Positions 56,790 through 64,000 of a stretch of DNA of 64,000 nt are shown here, in pieces; position 1 is the first letter of the stretch; every line of letters begins with the position of its first letter. Both the position numbers and the translations under genes were made by a program. The notes beneath the pieces are model-generated. The model searched no databases and was not told the DNA's origin. It worked only from the letters and a program-made list of their open reading frames with translations. Source of the stretch: Albidovulum sp. (GTDB lineage Bacteria; Pseudomonadota; Alphaproteobacteria; Rhodobacterales; Rhodobacteraceae); contig JAPPFL010000027.1 in NCBI GenBank assembly GCA_028823855.1, positions 298,462 through 362,461 on the forward strand, read 5' to 3'.

Positions 56790-56982
56790 CGATATTGAAT
56801 TTGCACCTCCCATCATCGTCATGACCGCCTTGGAGGACCGACCGGCAAGGCGCCAGGGCTCGGCGCCGGTGCCCGACGCGCTGGAGAACGAGGCTTTCAA
56901 CGGGCGCCGCCGCGTCCTTGGCCAGCTCGGCGACATCCGGGACCGGGTTGGACAGCGGCGGGAGGGTGCGCGAATATGTCAT
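56790..56982 (-). pseudogene. 5' fragment of a second, inverted ISKra4-like transposase
   Basis: The ATG at 56982 gives MTYSRTLPPLSNPVPDVAEL then AKDAAAPVESLVLQRV, aligning with the start of the left copy. The frame is lost soon after and runs into the tail of the left copy, so only the first 50 or so codons are left. Confidence 0.6.
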
Positions 56983-57058
56983 GGAATGCTCCTTTTGCCG
57001 GAGGAACGCCGAGATAAAGCCTTATCGGCATACGGAATTCCGGCGGAAGGAGCATTCC
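56983..57058 (-). promoter_or_regulatory. Hairpin burying the transposase ribosome site, right copy
   Basis: On the minus strand GGAATGCTCCTT (57058-57047) pairs with AAGGAGCATTCC (56994-56983) and the ATG at 56982 follows directly. The 12-bp stem is identical to that of the left copy, while the loop sequences differ widely. Confidence 0.6.
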
Positions 57059-57338
57059 CGAATTCTCCGAACTCGCGACAAATATCCGCAAGGCTTGATC
57101 ATTTTGACTCCTCGGGGCCGAAAAAACGCTCGAAATGGCGCGAATCATGCTGATTCGCCGGAAGAATCCTAGAAAACCGCCTAAAGATTGTCGCCACAAG
57201 AGATTCGCACCCAGCGGTCGTCGGTGTCGTAGACTCCGGCGTGAATGTCGCCTACACTACCCGGCCCCACAACGGCTGCACGTAAGTTCATGCCCCTCCG
57301 ACTCCTTCTTGAGATCGGGCGCGGCACTGTCCTCAGGA

Positions 57339-58710
57339 TCACGAGGACAGGCGCAAGGCCGCTGATGAATCGCCGATGTACAACGTGTCGCAAGCCTGTT
57401 GAGAGGACGTGAAGGCACCGATCCCATCGTGACCGTGCCAGTCGCCCTGGTGGAAGATCGGGTTCGGCAGACCGGTCTCGCTTTCCCTAACTGCTATCCA
57501 GCACTCCACCCTTTCGGTTAACGCCTCGACGACGTCGGCATGCTCCGCTGCCACGTCGGTGGTTTCGTCGGGGTCCTCGACAAGGTTGGACAGTTCCACT
57601 GGCGGCTTGAAGTGGAAGTCGGGCTCCAGGGCTCGTATCAGCTTCCATTGGGGTGTTCGCCAGCCGTGCATTCGCATCCAGGTTCTCTCCGTAATGTATA
57701 TCTCTGCCTCGTAGGAGGCCAACTCTCCGCGAACGATGCCCATTGGACTCCTGCCGTCAAAGCGGATGTCGGAGTCTATTTCCGCGAGCTCGAGCAATGT
57801 GGGCACGAAGTCCTTGAGTTGATTGTAGCCCGAAAGCCGGAGCACGGCGGGGATCTTCGACGGGTAGCGGATGATGAGAGGAACGAGGAGGCTAGAGTCA
57901 TAAAGGCCGCGGTGGTCAACCCAGTATTCGTGCTCGTAAAGCGTCTCGCCGTGGTCCGAGTTCGGCATGATGATCGTGTCATCGAGGACACCGCGGGATT
58001 CGATGACGTTCAGGATGGTCTGGATGCAGGAGTCCATGTATGCGATGGCCCCGTCGTACTGGGCAATTACTTAGTCCTTATCGGTAATCCCAGGCGGCAT
58101 CCAGCGGGCAAAAAAGTCCCGGAAGGGCCTGAAGGCGAAGACGGGCACATCGAATCGTTGCTCGGGTTGCACTCGTTGCCGTAATAGAACATGCATTGCT
58201 ATGGGTCCGGGGGCAGGTAGGGCGCGTGAGGTTCCATGTGCCGCGGCAGAATGAAGAATGGCCGGTCCCGATCGAGGAGACGCTCAAGTTCGGGGACTGC
58301 CACGCGGTTGAGGTCCAGGGCCTTGTCGAGGGGCCTTTCGTCCCAGTTGCTCCAAGCCCGGTAGTCGAGGTTTGTGTGGAATCCCCTGGAGCTGGGATTG
58401 CCGCTGAAACCCACGCAAGTCGTATCGTAGCCCCGATCCCTCAGAAGCTCCGACAGCATCGTCAACTCGGGCCTGATGCCCCCCTGTGTTGCAGCGCCAC
58501 CACCTGGGAACTGAATACTTCGCGTCCGCTCAACATAGACGTGAAACCGCTCGTTGTAGGGATGTGAGGGCTGAAGGTGTTCTCGAAGAGGGGCCCCTGA
58601 GAGGCGAGCCGGTCTATGCGAGGCGATGAGAGACGGCGATAGCCGTAGCAACTCCGGTGGTCTGCTCTTAAGGAGCCAACACCGAAAACGAGGATGTTAG
58701 GTGTCGTCAA
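57339..58710 (-). pseudogene. Broken sulfatase-family gene
   Basis: Full-length family layout over 1372 bases, but with frame breaks. The TTG at 58710 starts TTPNILVFGVGSLRADHRSC then FSPHIPTTSGFTSML (active-site helix, without the Cys of formylglycine sulfatases). A frameshift near 58500 leads to LLRDRGYDTTCVGFSGNPSS and FFILPRHMEPHAPYLPPDP then TAG. Another shift gives FRDFFARWMPPGITDKD and TAA. Finally VIAQYDGAIAYMDSCIQTIL runs open to the end (NSDHGETLYEHEYWVDHRGL, VELSNLVEDPDETTDVAAEH). At least two shifts and two stops, so no product. It lies between oppF and oppB in the same orientation. Confidence 0.85.
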
Positions 58711-59430
58711 AGAAATGGTTTTCTTCGCATGCTGTGAGATGTCGAGTTCGCACAGTGTTTCTTCGATGGTCCGATGGATTCAGGCGCACTTGAAATTTGT
58801 CCTCAAAGCGCAAACTCCTTGCCGGACCATCGCCAAGGCAATTGGAAGCGAAATAAAATGCTACGTCAATTCGGCTTGCCGCGTCGTCCATGGAATTCCC
58901 AAGGCATGCGGCATCCACGGCTGCTTTTGCTTTCGGATGCGGAAAGCCTACATCGCGCTTCCAGCATCGGAGACAAGACGATAAAGTAGATTAACGACAC
59001 CTGAACATCGTTGGGTGAAGATATCATCCTGCGCGCTGGCGCGCGTTCAAGCGCCAAAGAATTCTCCAGCTGCGACCAGGCAACATCCCAATTGGCAAGA
59101 TTCCAATTGGCCCCGACTCTGGTTCGAAGTGCCCCGTGCCGCTGGACAATCGGATGACTTGGATTCCCCTATCCGGGCCTTCCAAGAGTCGATTCCACGA
59201 CAGCTAAACGCCAACGCCACTGCACCGCGAAGAGAGGCACCGTACTTTGGGAATCGCCATGATGCTTGCCGCTGCTTCATCTTGATCTGGTTCGAGAAGT
59301 ACGAACGCGCGGGCTGCGATGACGATGCGGGGGAAATCGACCCGCTGCCTAAAAACGCGGCGCGCGTTGCGACCCGGGAGTGCTTGGTCGGCCGCACGGC
59401 GAAATGGTTGCCGGTGCAGGCTTTCCCGCC
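58711..59430. other. Gene-free interval between oppF and the sulfatase remnant
   Basis: 720 bases, more GC-rich in the distal half. This is where the missing binding-protein gene could have been, but no frame shows a binding-protein signature or any other motif I know. Confidence 0.4.
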
Positions 59431-60414
59431 TCAAACAAAATGGCAGGCGCACCAGGTATTTGACGACACCTCCCTGAGATCAGGTTCTTCTTCGAAGCAT
59501 CTTCGTTTTGCCGCAGGGCACCTTGTATTGAAATTGCAGCCCCTGGGCGGATTCGCCGGGCTGGGAACATCGCCTTCCAGGATTATCCGGCTTCGCCTGG
59601 CCTCGATTTCAGGATCATGGACCGGAATCGCGGACAGAAGGGCCTTCGTGTAGGGATGCTGGGGATCGCTGTACAATTGGTCGCGGTCCGTGAGTTCCAC
59701 GATTTTGCCCAAGTACATGACGCCCACGCGATGGGACATGTGCCGCACCATGCTCAGGTCGTGGGATATAAACAGGTAGGTCAGTTTGAATTCATCCTGG
59801 AGTTCGTCGAGCAAATTGATGATCTGGGCCTGAATGGACACGTCTAGAGCCGAAATCGGTTCATCGCAAACGATGAACTCCGGATTGAGCGCCAGAGCTC
59901 TCGCGATCGCGATGCGCTGCCTTTGACCGCCCGAGAATTCATGAGGATAGCGGTTGGCGAATTTTGGATTCAGTCCGACCTTGCCGAGCAGATCGCTCAC
60001 TCTTTCCGAATACTCGCTGCTCGGGCACAAGTTGTGAATCTTCATCGGTTCACTGACGATCTCGTGGACCGAAGACCTTGGATTCAGGGAGGAATAGGGG
60101 TCCTGAAACACCATCTGGAGCTGGCAGCGGATTGTCCGAAGTTCCTTTCTCCCAAGTTTGGCAAGGTCTCTGCCTGAGAAGATCACCTCCCCCGATGTGG
60201 GACGGTACAATTGCAGTATAGTCCGGCCGGCCGTTGTCTTGCCGCATCCGCTTTCGCCCAGAAGACCCAGCGTTTCCCCCCGACGAATATCAAAGGAAAC
60301 GCCGTCAACGGCCTTTACGGCGCCCGCTCGTCTCCGGAGGACAAGCCCGGAACCCACCGGGAAGTGCTTCTTCAGATTTTTGACTTCGATGAGAGCCTTC
60401 TTTTCGGGTTTCAT
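59431..60414 (-). CDS. ABC transporter ATP-binding protein, DppF/OppF type
   Basis: 327 residues. Walker [20 protein letters not shown]-loop [20 protein letters not shown], signature [20 protein letters not shown], Walker [19 protein letters not shown] and the C-terminal oligopeptide/dipeptide cysteine motif ([18 protein letters not shown]) are complete. It pairs with the upstream DppD-type ATPase, 6 bases away, to drive the DppB/DppC-type permeases 5 kb downstream. Intact despite the decay around it. Confidence 0.95.
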   Translation of the reverse strand: MKPEKKALIEVKNLKKHFPVGSGLVLRRRAGAVKAVDGVSFDIRRGETLGLLGESGCGKTTAGRTILQLYRPTSGEVIFSGRDLAKLGRKELRTIRCQLQMVFQDPYSSLNPRSSVHEIVSEPMKIHNLCPSSEYSERVSDLLGKVGLNPKFANRYPHEFSGGQRQRIAIARALALNPEFIVCDEPISALDVSIQAQIINLLDELQDEFKLTYLFISHDLSMVRHMSHRVGVMYLGKIVELTDRDQLYSDPQHPYTKALLSAIPVHDPEIEARRSRIILEGDVPSPANPPRGCNFNTRCPAAKRRCFEEEPDLREVSSNTWCACHFV

Positions 60415-60420
60415 GTTGAC

Positions 60421-61425
60421 TTAACCCCCGACATCCACCCAGCAGGCGATCTCATGATCTGAACCGATGTTTCGCAATGGAGGACTCTTCATCCCGCAAT
60501 CTCGAATCCTGTACTTGCACCTGTCCAGAAAAGGACAGCGGTCCGGCATGTCAATCAGGTTCGGCGGCAGACCCTGAATGGAATTGAGCTTCTGGCGGGA
60601 CGCGGAATCCAGTTTTGGAAGCGACCCGAGCAGACCGATGCTGTAGGGATGCCTGGGGTTGGAGTAGAACTCCCTGATCGGGGCCGATTCAACGATCTGC
60701 CCGGCATACATGACGATCACTTTGTCTACGCAACCCGCCACCACGCCCAAATCATGCGTGATCCATATGACGGCCATTTCAAGCTCCTTCCGCAGGCGCA
60801 TGACCAGGTCGACGATTTGAGCCTGCGTAGTGACATCAAGGGCCGTCGTCGGCTCGTCCGCGATGAGGAGGAGGGGATCGCATGACAGAGCCATGGCTAT
60901 CATGACTCGCTGGCGCATGCCGCCGGAAAATTGATGCGGATAGTCGTCCAACCGGTTCTTCGCGTCCGGTATGCCGACTATGTTCAACAAGTCGATCGCA
61001 TGCCGGCGGGCTTGTTCCCTGTTCCTGTCGGTGTGCAGCAGCACCGTTTCGGAGATTTGCTTGCCGATTGTCAGGACCGGATTGAGAGAAGACAGGGGAT
61101 CCTGGAAAATCATGGCAATTTGATTGCCGCGAAGAGCTCTGAGGTCGTTCATGCTCATCCCGAGAACGTCGCGACCTTGAAACAGCACCTCTCCAGCTAC
61201 GATCTTTCCCGGGGGCTCCGGAATCAGGCGCATCAGAGAAAGCACGCCGACACTTTTTCCGCATCCGCTCTCGCCGACTATTCCGAGCGCCTCTCCTCGC
61301 TGAAGAGAATACGATATGCCGTTGACCGCGTTGACCACGCCGTCTTCCGTTGTGAAAGTCGTTTGCAGATTCCTCACTTCCAGCAATTGCTCGTTCCGTC
61401 TTGGAGACCGGGAATGGTCATGCAC
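60421..61425 (-). CDS. ABC transporter ATP-binding protein, DppD/OppD type
   Basis: 334 residues from the GTG at 61425. Walker [18 protein letters not shown]-loop [16 protein letters not shown], signature [15 protein letters not shown], Walker [21 protein letters not shown] and the C-terminal peptide-transporter motif ([17 protein letters not shown]). The frame continues upstream to 61632, but those 69 residues come from the transposase remnant. The family normally begins a few residues before LLEVRNL, so the GTG at 61425 or the TTG at 61386 is likely; neither has a convincing ribosome site. The original start may have been lost to the insertion. Confidence 0.92.
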   Translation of the reverse strand: MHDHSRSPRRNEQLLEVRNLQTTFTTEDGVVNAVNGISYSLQRGEALGIVGESGCGKSVGVLSLMRLIPEPPGKIVAGEVLFQGRDVLGMSMNDLRALRGNQIAMIFQDPLSSLNPVLTIGKQISETVLLHTDRNREQARRHAIDLLNIVGIPDAKNRLDDYPHQFSGGMRQRVMIAMALSCDPLLLIADEPTTALDVTTQAQIVDLVMRLRKELEMAVIWITHDLGVVAGCVDKVIVMYAGQIVESAPIREFYSNPRHPYSIGLLGSLPKLDSASRQKLNSIQGLPPNLIDMPDRCPFLDRCKYRIRDCGMKSPPLRNIGSDHEIACWVDVGG

Positions 61426-61439
61426 ATACTGTAAACACA

Positions 61440-62366
61440 AAGTTTCAACCTGGCAAACCGGCGCCGGTGCCGGGGTTGCCCACAGAACAATTTGCGACGA
61501 GTACCGCCTGTCCCGACACGGTTCCGTCTTTCCGGAGGCGGGCAAGCGCCACGGCAGGGACAAGGCGGCTGTACGTGATCGGATTGCGACATTGGTGCAA
61601 AAAATCCCCAGCCAGGACGGGGACCAGAGCAAGTGCTGTCATAACGGCCACCGCAAGCCCGCAGCGCAGGGCCATTTTCGTCCGGCCACAAACGCAAGGC
61701 GTTCGAAACCGCAACTCCGTGGAAAGCGTGAGTTGATTCGCTCAAACGTCGCGCGGCTCCCGTAGCGGCGCAACCGAAGCGGACTTCCCCACGAAGCCGG
61801 GCGGGCAATGCGGCGGTCGCTAAACTTGAGCGAAGTGCGCACGATGCAGTCGTATCCATCGACGGCGCGGCCAACAGCTGCCTTGTATGCGGTAAGCCCC
61901 TCACCGCAGTTCATTTGGGGGGGGAACCGATGATAGTGCCCCCATTTGTCGAGAAACCGCAGCGAGATCGGCATGGCCGCGACTTTGCGGGAAGCCCTGT
62001 CGGCCGACTCCTAACCCTGCATCCACGGACCTGGCCGCGGAGTCCGCCAAAAGGACCTGCCGAGACTCGTCGATCCACTTGGCGGAGGACCCGCGGGGAG
62101 GTCGGCGTCCAAGGAAATATCGTGTCCGGCCACCCGCACGAGTCCGCGCTGGCCGCTACGGATCGGGTTACCGCGCCGAGCAATCCACGATGCCTTGAGC
62201 GACCGAAAATGAATTCTTCCATGGCGGCGATTCCGCCCGTCACGAGACGCCAATTCGCGAACCCTGTCACCGGGCTATTCAAACGGGGCGTTCCGAAGGC
62301 GGCGCCTCTACAACCAAGTATGAAGGCGCTGATTGGGACCGCATCGTTCGTCGATGGTTTGTCCAA
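61440..62366 (-). mobile_element. Degenerate DDE transposase remnant (IS1182-like or similar)
   Basis: Minus-strand reading in shifting frames gives VDGYDCIVRTSLKFSDRRIA, then RRYGSRATFERINSRFPRSC followed by GFERLAF, and in another frame TKMALRCGLAVAVMTALALV. The order D-R-R-I, then G-S, R-R-x-x-x-x-x-E-R-I-N-S-R, G-F-E-R, and G-L-A-V-A-V-M-x-A-L-A-L is the C-terminal end of a DDE transposase family with zinc-like Cys positions. Several shifts and stops. It separates the phyH-like gene from oppD. Confidence 0.55.
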
Positions 62367-62438
62367 ATTCGCATCCCCTCGCGAAGACGGACAGGGCCAT
62401 TCGGCTCGCAGGTTACTCTCTAGCCTTGACCGATCAAC

Positions 62439-63245
62439 CTAAAGTTCCGCCTCAAATTCCATGACTTCCGAAAATCGACTGGTCCCGCGGAGGACCCTGC
62501 CCAGTCGAGGCCGGCTGTTGTTGTACACCTCGACCGCATCCGCATCTGCGTAACGCAGGAACAGTATGCGCCGGTCTCGGTTCGGTGAGTGATTCCCGTC
62601 GGACCGGTGATACGTCCAGCAACTGAATACCAGGCATTGGCCGGCCTTCAAAGGCATCGGAACGGCCATGCTGTCGTCCGGCTTGAGTTCGATCTCGATC
62701 AGGGCATCTCTTTCTTCCTCCGTAAAGCCGGCTCGCCGCTGACCGTCCTTGTGGCTTCCCGGTGCAATCCAAAGGCAGCCGTTGGTTTCGTCACTGTCAT
62801 CCAAAGCAGTCAGGCAGGTAACGGAGTTGTACGGCGCGAGCTCGCCGTAGACGTTGTCCTGATGCCAGTAGACAGATTTTGTGTTTCCGCGCATCTTGAA
62901 GGTAAGCTGGGCCGTCACTCCCTTTACGTTCGGCCCTATCAATTGCTCAATGATGTCCACCAGCGGACCCTCGAAGTAGTAGTCGCGGACTACTGAAGAG
63001 TGGTGGTGGACATTGTCAAGGAGCATGTTCCTCAACCAAGTTCCCTTGGGATCGTATTCCCCTTTTTCCGCGGACCAGAATGCCATGCACTGGCCCAGCA
63101 TCTCCGCTACGCCGCGTTCCGTAAGAACATTGTCCAGCAGGAGGAATCCCTGATCAGCGTACGCTTCCAGTTCTCCGGAAGTGAGTCGACGGTAGTTGAA
63201 GTGTGCCGCGCGGCGTTCCCTTACGGGACCCTTTAAATTCCTCAT
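62439..63245 (-). CDS. Phytanoyl-CoA dioxygenase-family protein
   Basis: 268 residues of the Fe(II)/2-oxoglutarate PhyH fold. It opens LTSGELEAYADQGFLLLDNV; the iron ligands are H-x-D in SVYWHQDNVYGELAPYNSVT and a distal His in CWTYHRSDGNHSPNRDRRI with the 2-oxoglutarate Arg. GSHKDGQRRAGF and LKAGQCLVF are typical. The ATG at 63245 has AAGGAC upstream. Members hydroxylate diverse small molecules; the substrate is unknown. First in the minus-strand accessory set, so it may modify or process the compound imported by the downstream transporter (inference). Confidence 0.88.
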   Translation of the reverse strand: MRNLKGPVRERRAAHFNYRRLTSGELEAYADQGFLLLDNVLTERGVAEMLGQCMAFWSAEKGEYDPKGTWLRNMLLDNVHHHSSVVRDYYFEGPLVDIIEQLIGPNVKGVTAQLTFKMRGNTKSVYWHQDNVYGELAPYNSVTCLTALDDSDETNGCLWIAPGSHKDGQRRAGFTEEERDALIEIELKPDDSMAVPMPLKAGQCLVFSCWTYHRSDGNHSPNRDRRILFLRYADADAVEVYNNSRPRLGRVLRGTSRFSEVMEFEAEL

Positions 63246-64000
63246 CGTCTTGTCCTTCGCTATTTGAATTGCATCTCCAGAAGCGTGCGGCAACTGAACT
63301 GGCCGATGTCATGGCCGTGCAAGGCGTGCAGTACATTCTAACCTGTGCAGTCAATATGAAATCCCATTGCAAAAAATTTGCTGCTTCGCACGTTCCGATT
63401 GTGGAGGCGGGTCTCGGTTTTCACGCCGCCGGATATCGTCTCGGCGCAAGGAACCTGGTGCGCACGCGCAGGCGAAGCGCAATGCGCAGAATATGAATGT
63501 CCTTCGGGAACCGGGCGAGGGCTGGAACTGTCGGCACGCCTTGGCCGACACGAAGGGATCGCATATTGCATGTTGTTCACCCGGAATCCGCCTGCCCCGC
63601 CGCGCGGGCGCGTTCGTTGCGCGCCGCAATGTTGCTCCCAGATAGAAATGCCGTTCGCCGTTGGCGGTAAATTATGAATCGCTTTTCCGAATTCCTCGAT
63701 CGCCGGGCCTTGGCCATGCGCGACGCCCTTGAACCGTGTGCGAGTCACAGCCGGGACAAGAGAAAGTTTCGGGACGCGGGTCGTCCTTTGCAAGCCTTTC
63801 CGCCCTGTCGCCGGAGGCGGCGTTCGAAGCAGCGGTAGACCGATCGGCTCGTCGGCCGGAGACTAGCGCAGGTGCCCAGGGCGACCGGGACGCGATTTCG
63901 CGGGCGCTAGTTGAGGACCATGCCACGAAGAACGGTCGTCGGCCGCTTAGAGTTTGACCTAGAATGTGGATGGCCTCCCCAGATATGGTGTTTCCGTGTC
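63246..64000. other. Gene-free end of window
   Basis: 755 bases, GC-rich. Short frames on both strands (63378-63957) lack motifs. A Cys pair in TFSCPGCDSHTVQGRRAWPR (minus, near 63740) hints at a transposase zinc finger but cannot be supported. A gene continuing past the window edge is not evident. Confidence 0.4.

Larger units (their letters stand above)
55552..57172. mobile_element. ISKra4-like remnant with two inverted 5' ends
   Basis: The left arm (plus strand) and right arm (minus strand) share the same 5' organisation. Both have GGATT-x-TTC near the outer edge, CATGATTCGC, a GAGTTCGGA...TTCGGGAATG block, a 12-bp hairpin, then an ATG (55743 and, on the minus strand, 56982). The encoded N-termini are alike: MTHSRNSLALSHPIPDFAGL against MTYSRTLPPLSNPVPDVAEL. 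The C-terminal half of the transposase is present only in the plus orientation. So this is one nearly complete degenerate copy plus the 5' end of a second, inverted and diverged copy, joined at about 56790. Outer boundaries are estimated from where the similarity stops. Confidence 0.65.

Noticed and set aside
59015..59653. 212-codon plus-strand open frame overlapping the end of oppF
   Set aside because: Overlaps a clearly real gene on the other strand and has shadow-like composition.
1..64000. CRISPR array or defence system
   Set aside because: No regularly spaced direct repeats were seen and no Cas, restriction-modification, toxin-antitoxin or other recognised defence protein is encoded.

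Overview
The window reads as a chromosomal segment of an alphaproteobacterium. Class-level evidence comes from gene types and neighbourhoods: a 44-residue cytochrome aa3 oxidase subunit IV, a plant-type glutamate-cysteine ligase next to rsmE and divergent from ubiA, the pyrB / zinc-ligand-less dihydroorotase / plsY run, the UDG-moaB pair, and the run SDR / uvrC / pgsA / moaD / moaE. I cannot place it below class. Base composition of the core is moderate. Coding density is low for a bacterium: long gene-free stretches and several decayed genes point to a genome under relaxed selection or reduction.

Layout. 0.1-5.4 kb: rpsU, oxidase subunit IV, an MBL hydrolase coupled to an acyl-CoA dehydrogenase, the Sua5-type t6A enzyme and YqgE. 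6.3-11.0 kb: a complete carbohydrate ABC importer (ATPase, two permeases, binding protein), resembling the alpha-glucoside Agl type. 11.3-14 kb: a decayed TRAP transporter (dctM, dctQ, perhaps the end of a third gene) beside a GC-rich remnant with a Toprim-like sequence. 15-16.5 kb: an EamA transporter and an SDR remnant. 17-22.7 kb: a DsbD-alpha-like periplasmic protein convergent with an RND efflux pump and its adaptor. 22.9-27.3 kb: moaB, UDG, pyrB, pyrX-like, plsY. 27.3-31.3 kb: an FAD monooxygenase and a His-rich TPR protein. 32-35.6 kb: gshA, rsmE, ubiA. 35.7-42 kb: histidine utilisation (hutF divergent from hutI-hutH-hutU). 42.4-45.4 kb: a carboxymuconolactone-decarboxylase-fold protein, a VanA-like Rieske oxygenase and a fumarylacetoacetase-fold hydrolase. 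46-51.5 kb: moaE, moaD, pgsA, uvrC, a pteridine-reductase-like SDR, an S49 peptidase and a small zinc-ribbon membrane protein.

From about 51.5 kb to the end the window is an accessory, mobile-element-rich tract. Every recognisable host-type gene here points to the minus strand: phyH-like dioxygenase, oppD, oppF, a broken sulfatase, oppB, oppC. The peptide/opine-type importer has both ATPases and both permeases but no binding protein, and the set is cut by remnants of at least three transposase families (IS630-like, ISKra4-like, and a DDE family like IS1182). The ISKra4-like remnant is the most structured part. It consists of two inverted 5' ends, each with a 12-bp hairpin that would bury the transposase ribosome binding site. 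A 227-bp segment with imperfect terminal inverted repeats interrupts one copy, and removing it restores the reading frame.

No tRNA, rRNA or CRISPR array was found. The strongest candidates for something not previously described are the 227-bp insertion, the hairpin pair, and a 58-residue zinc-ribbon membrane protein overlapping the end of the S49 peptidase gene. None of these amounts to a demonstrated new system.
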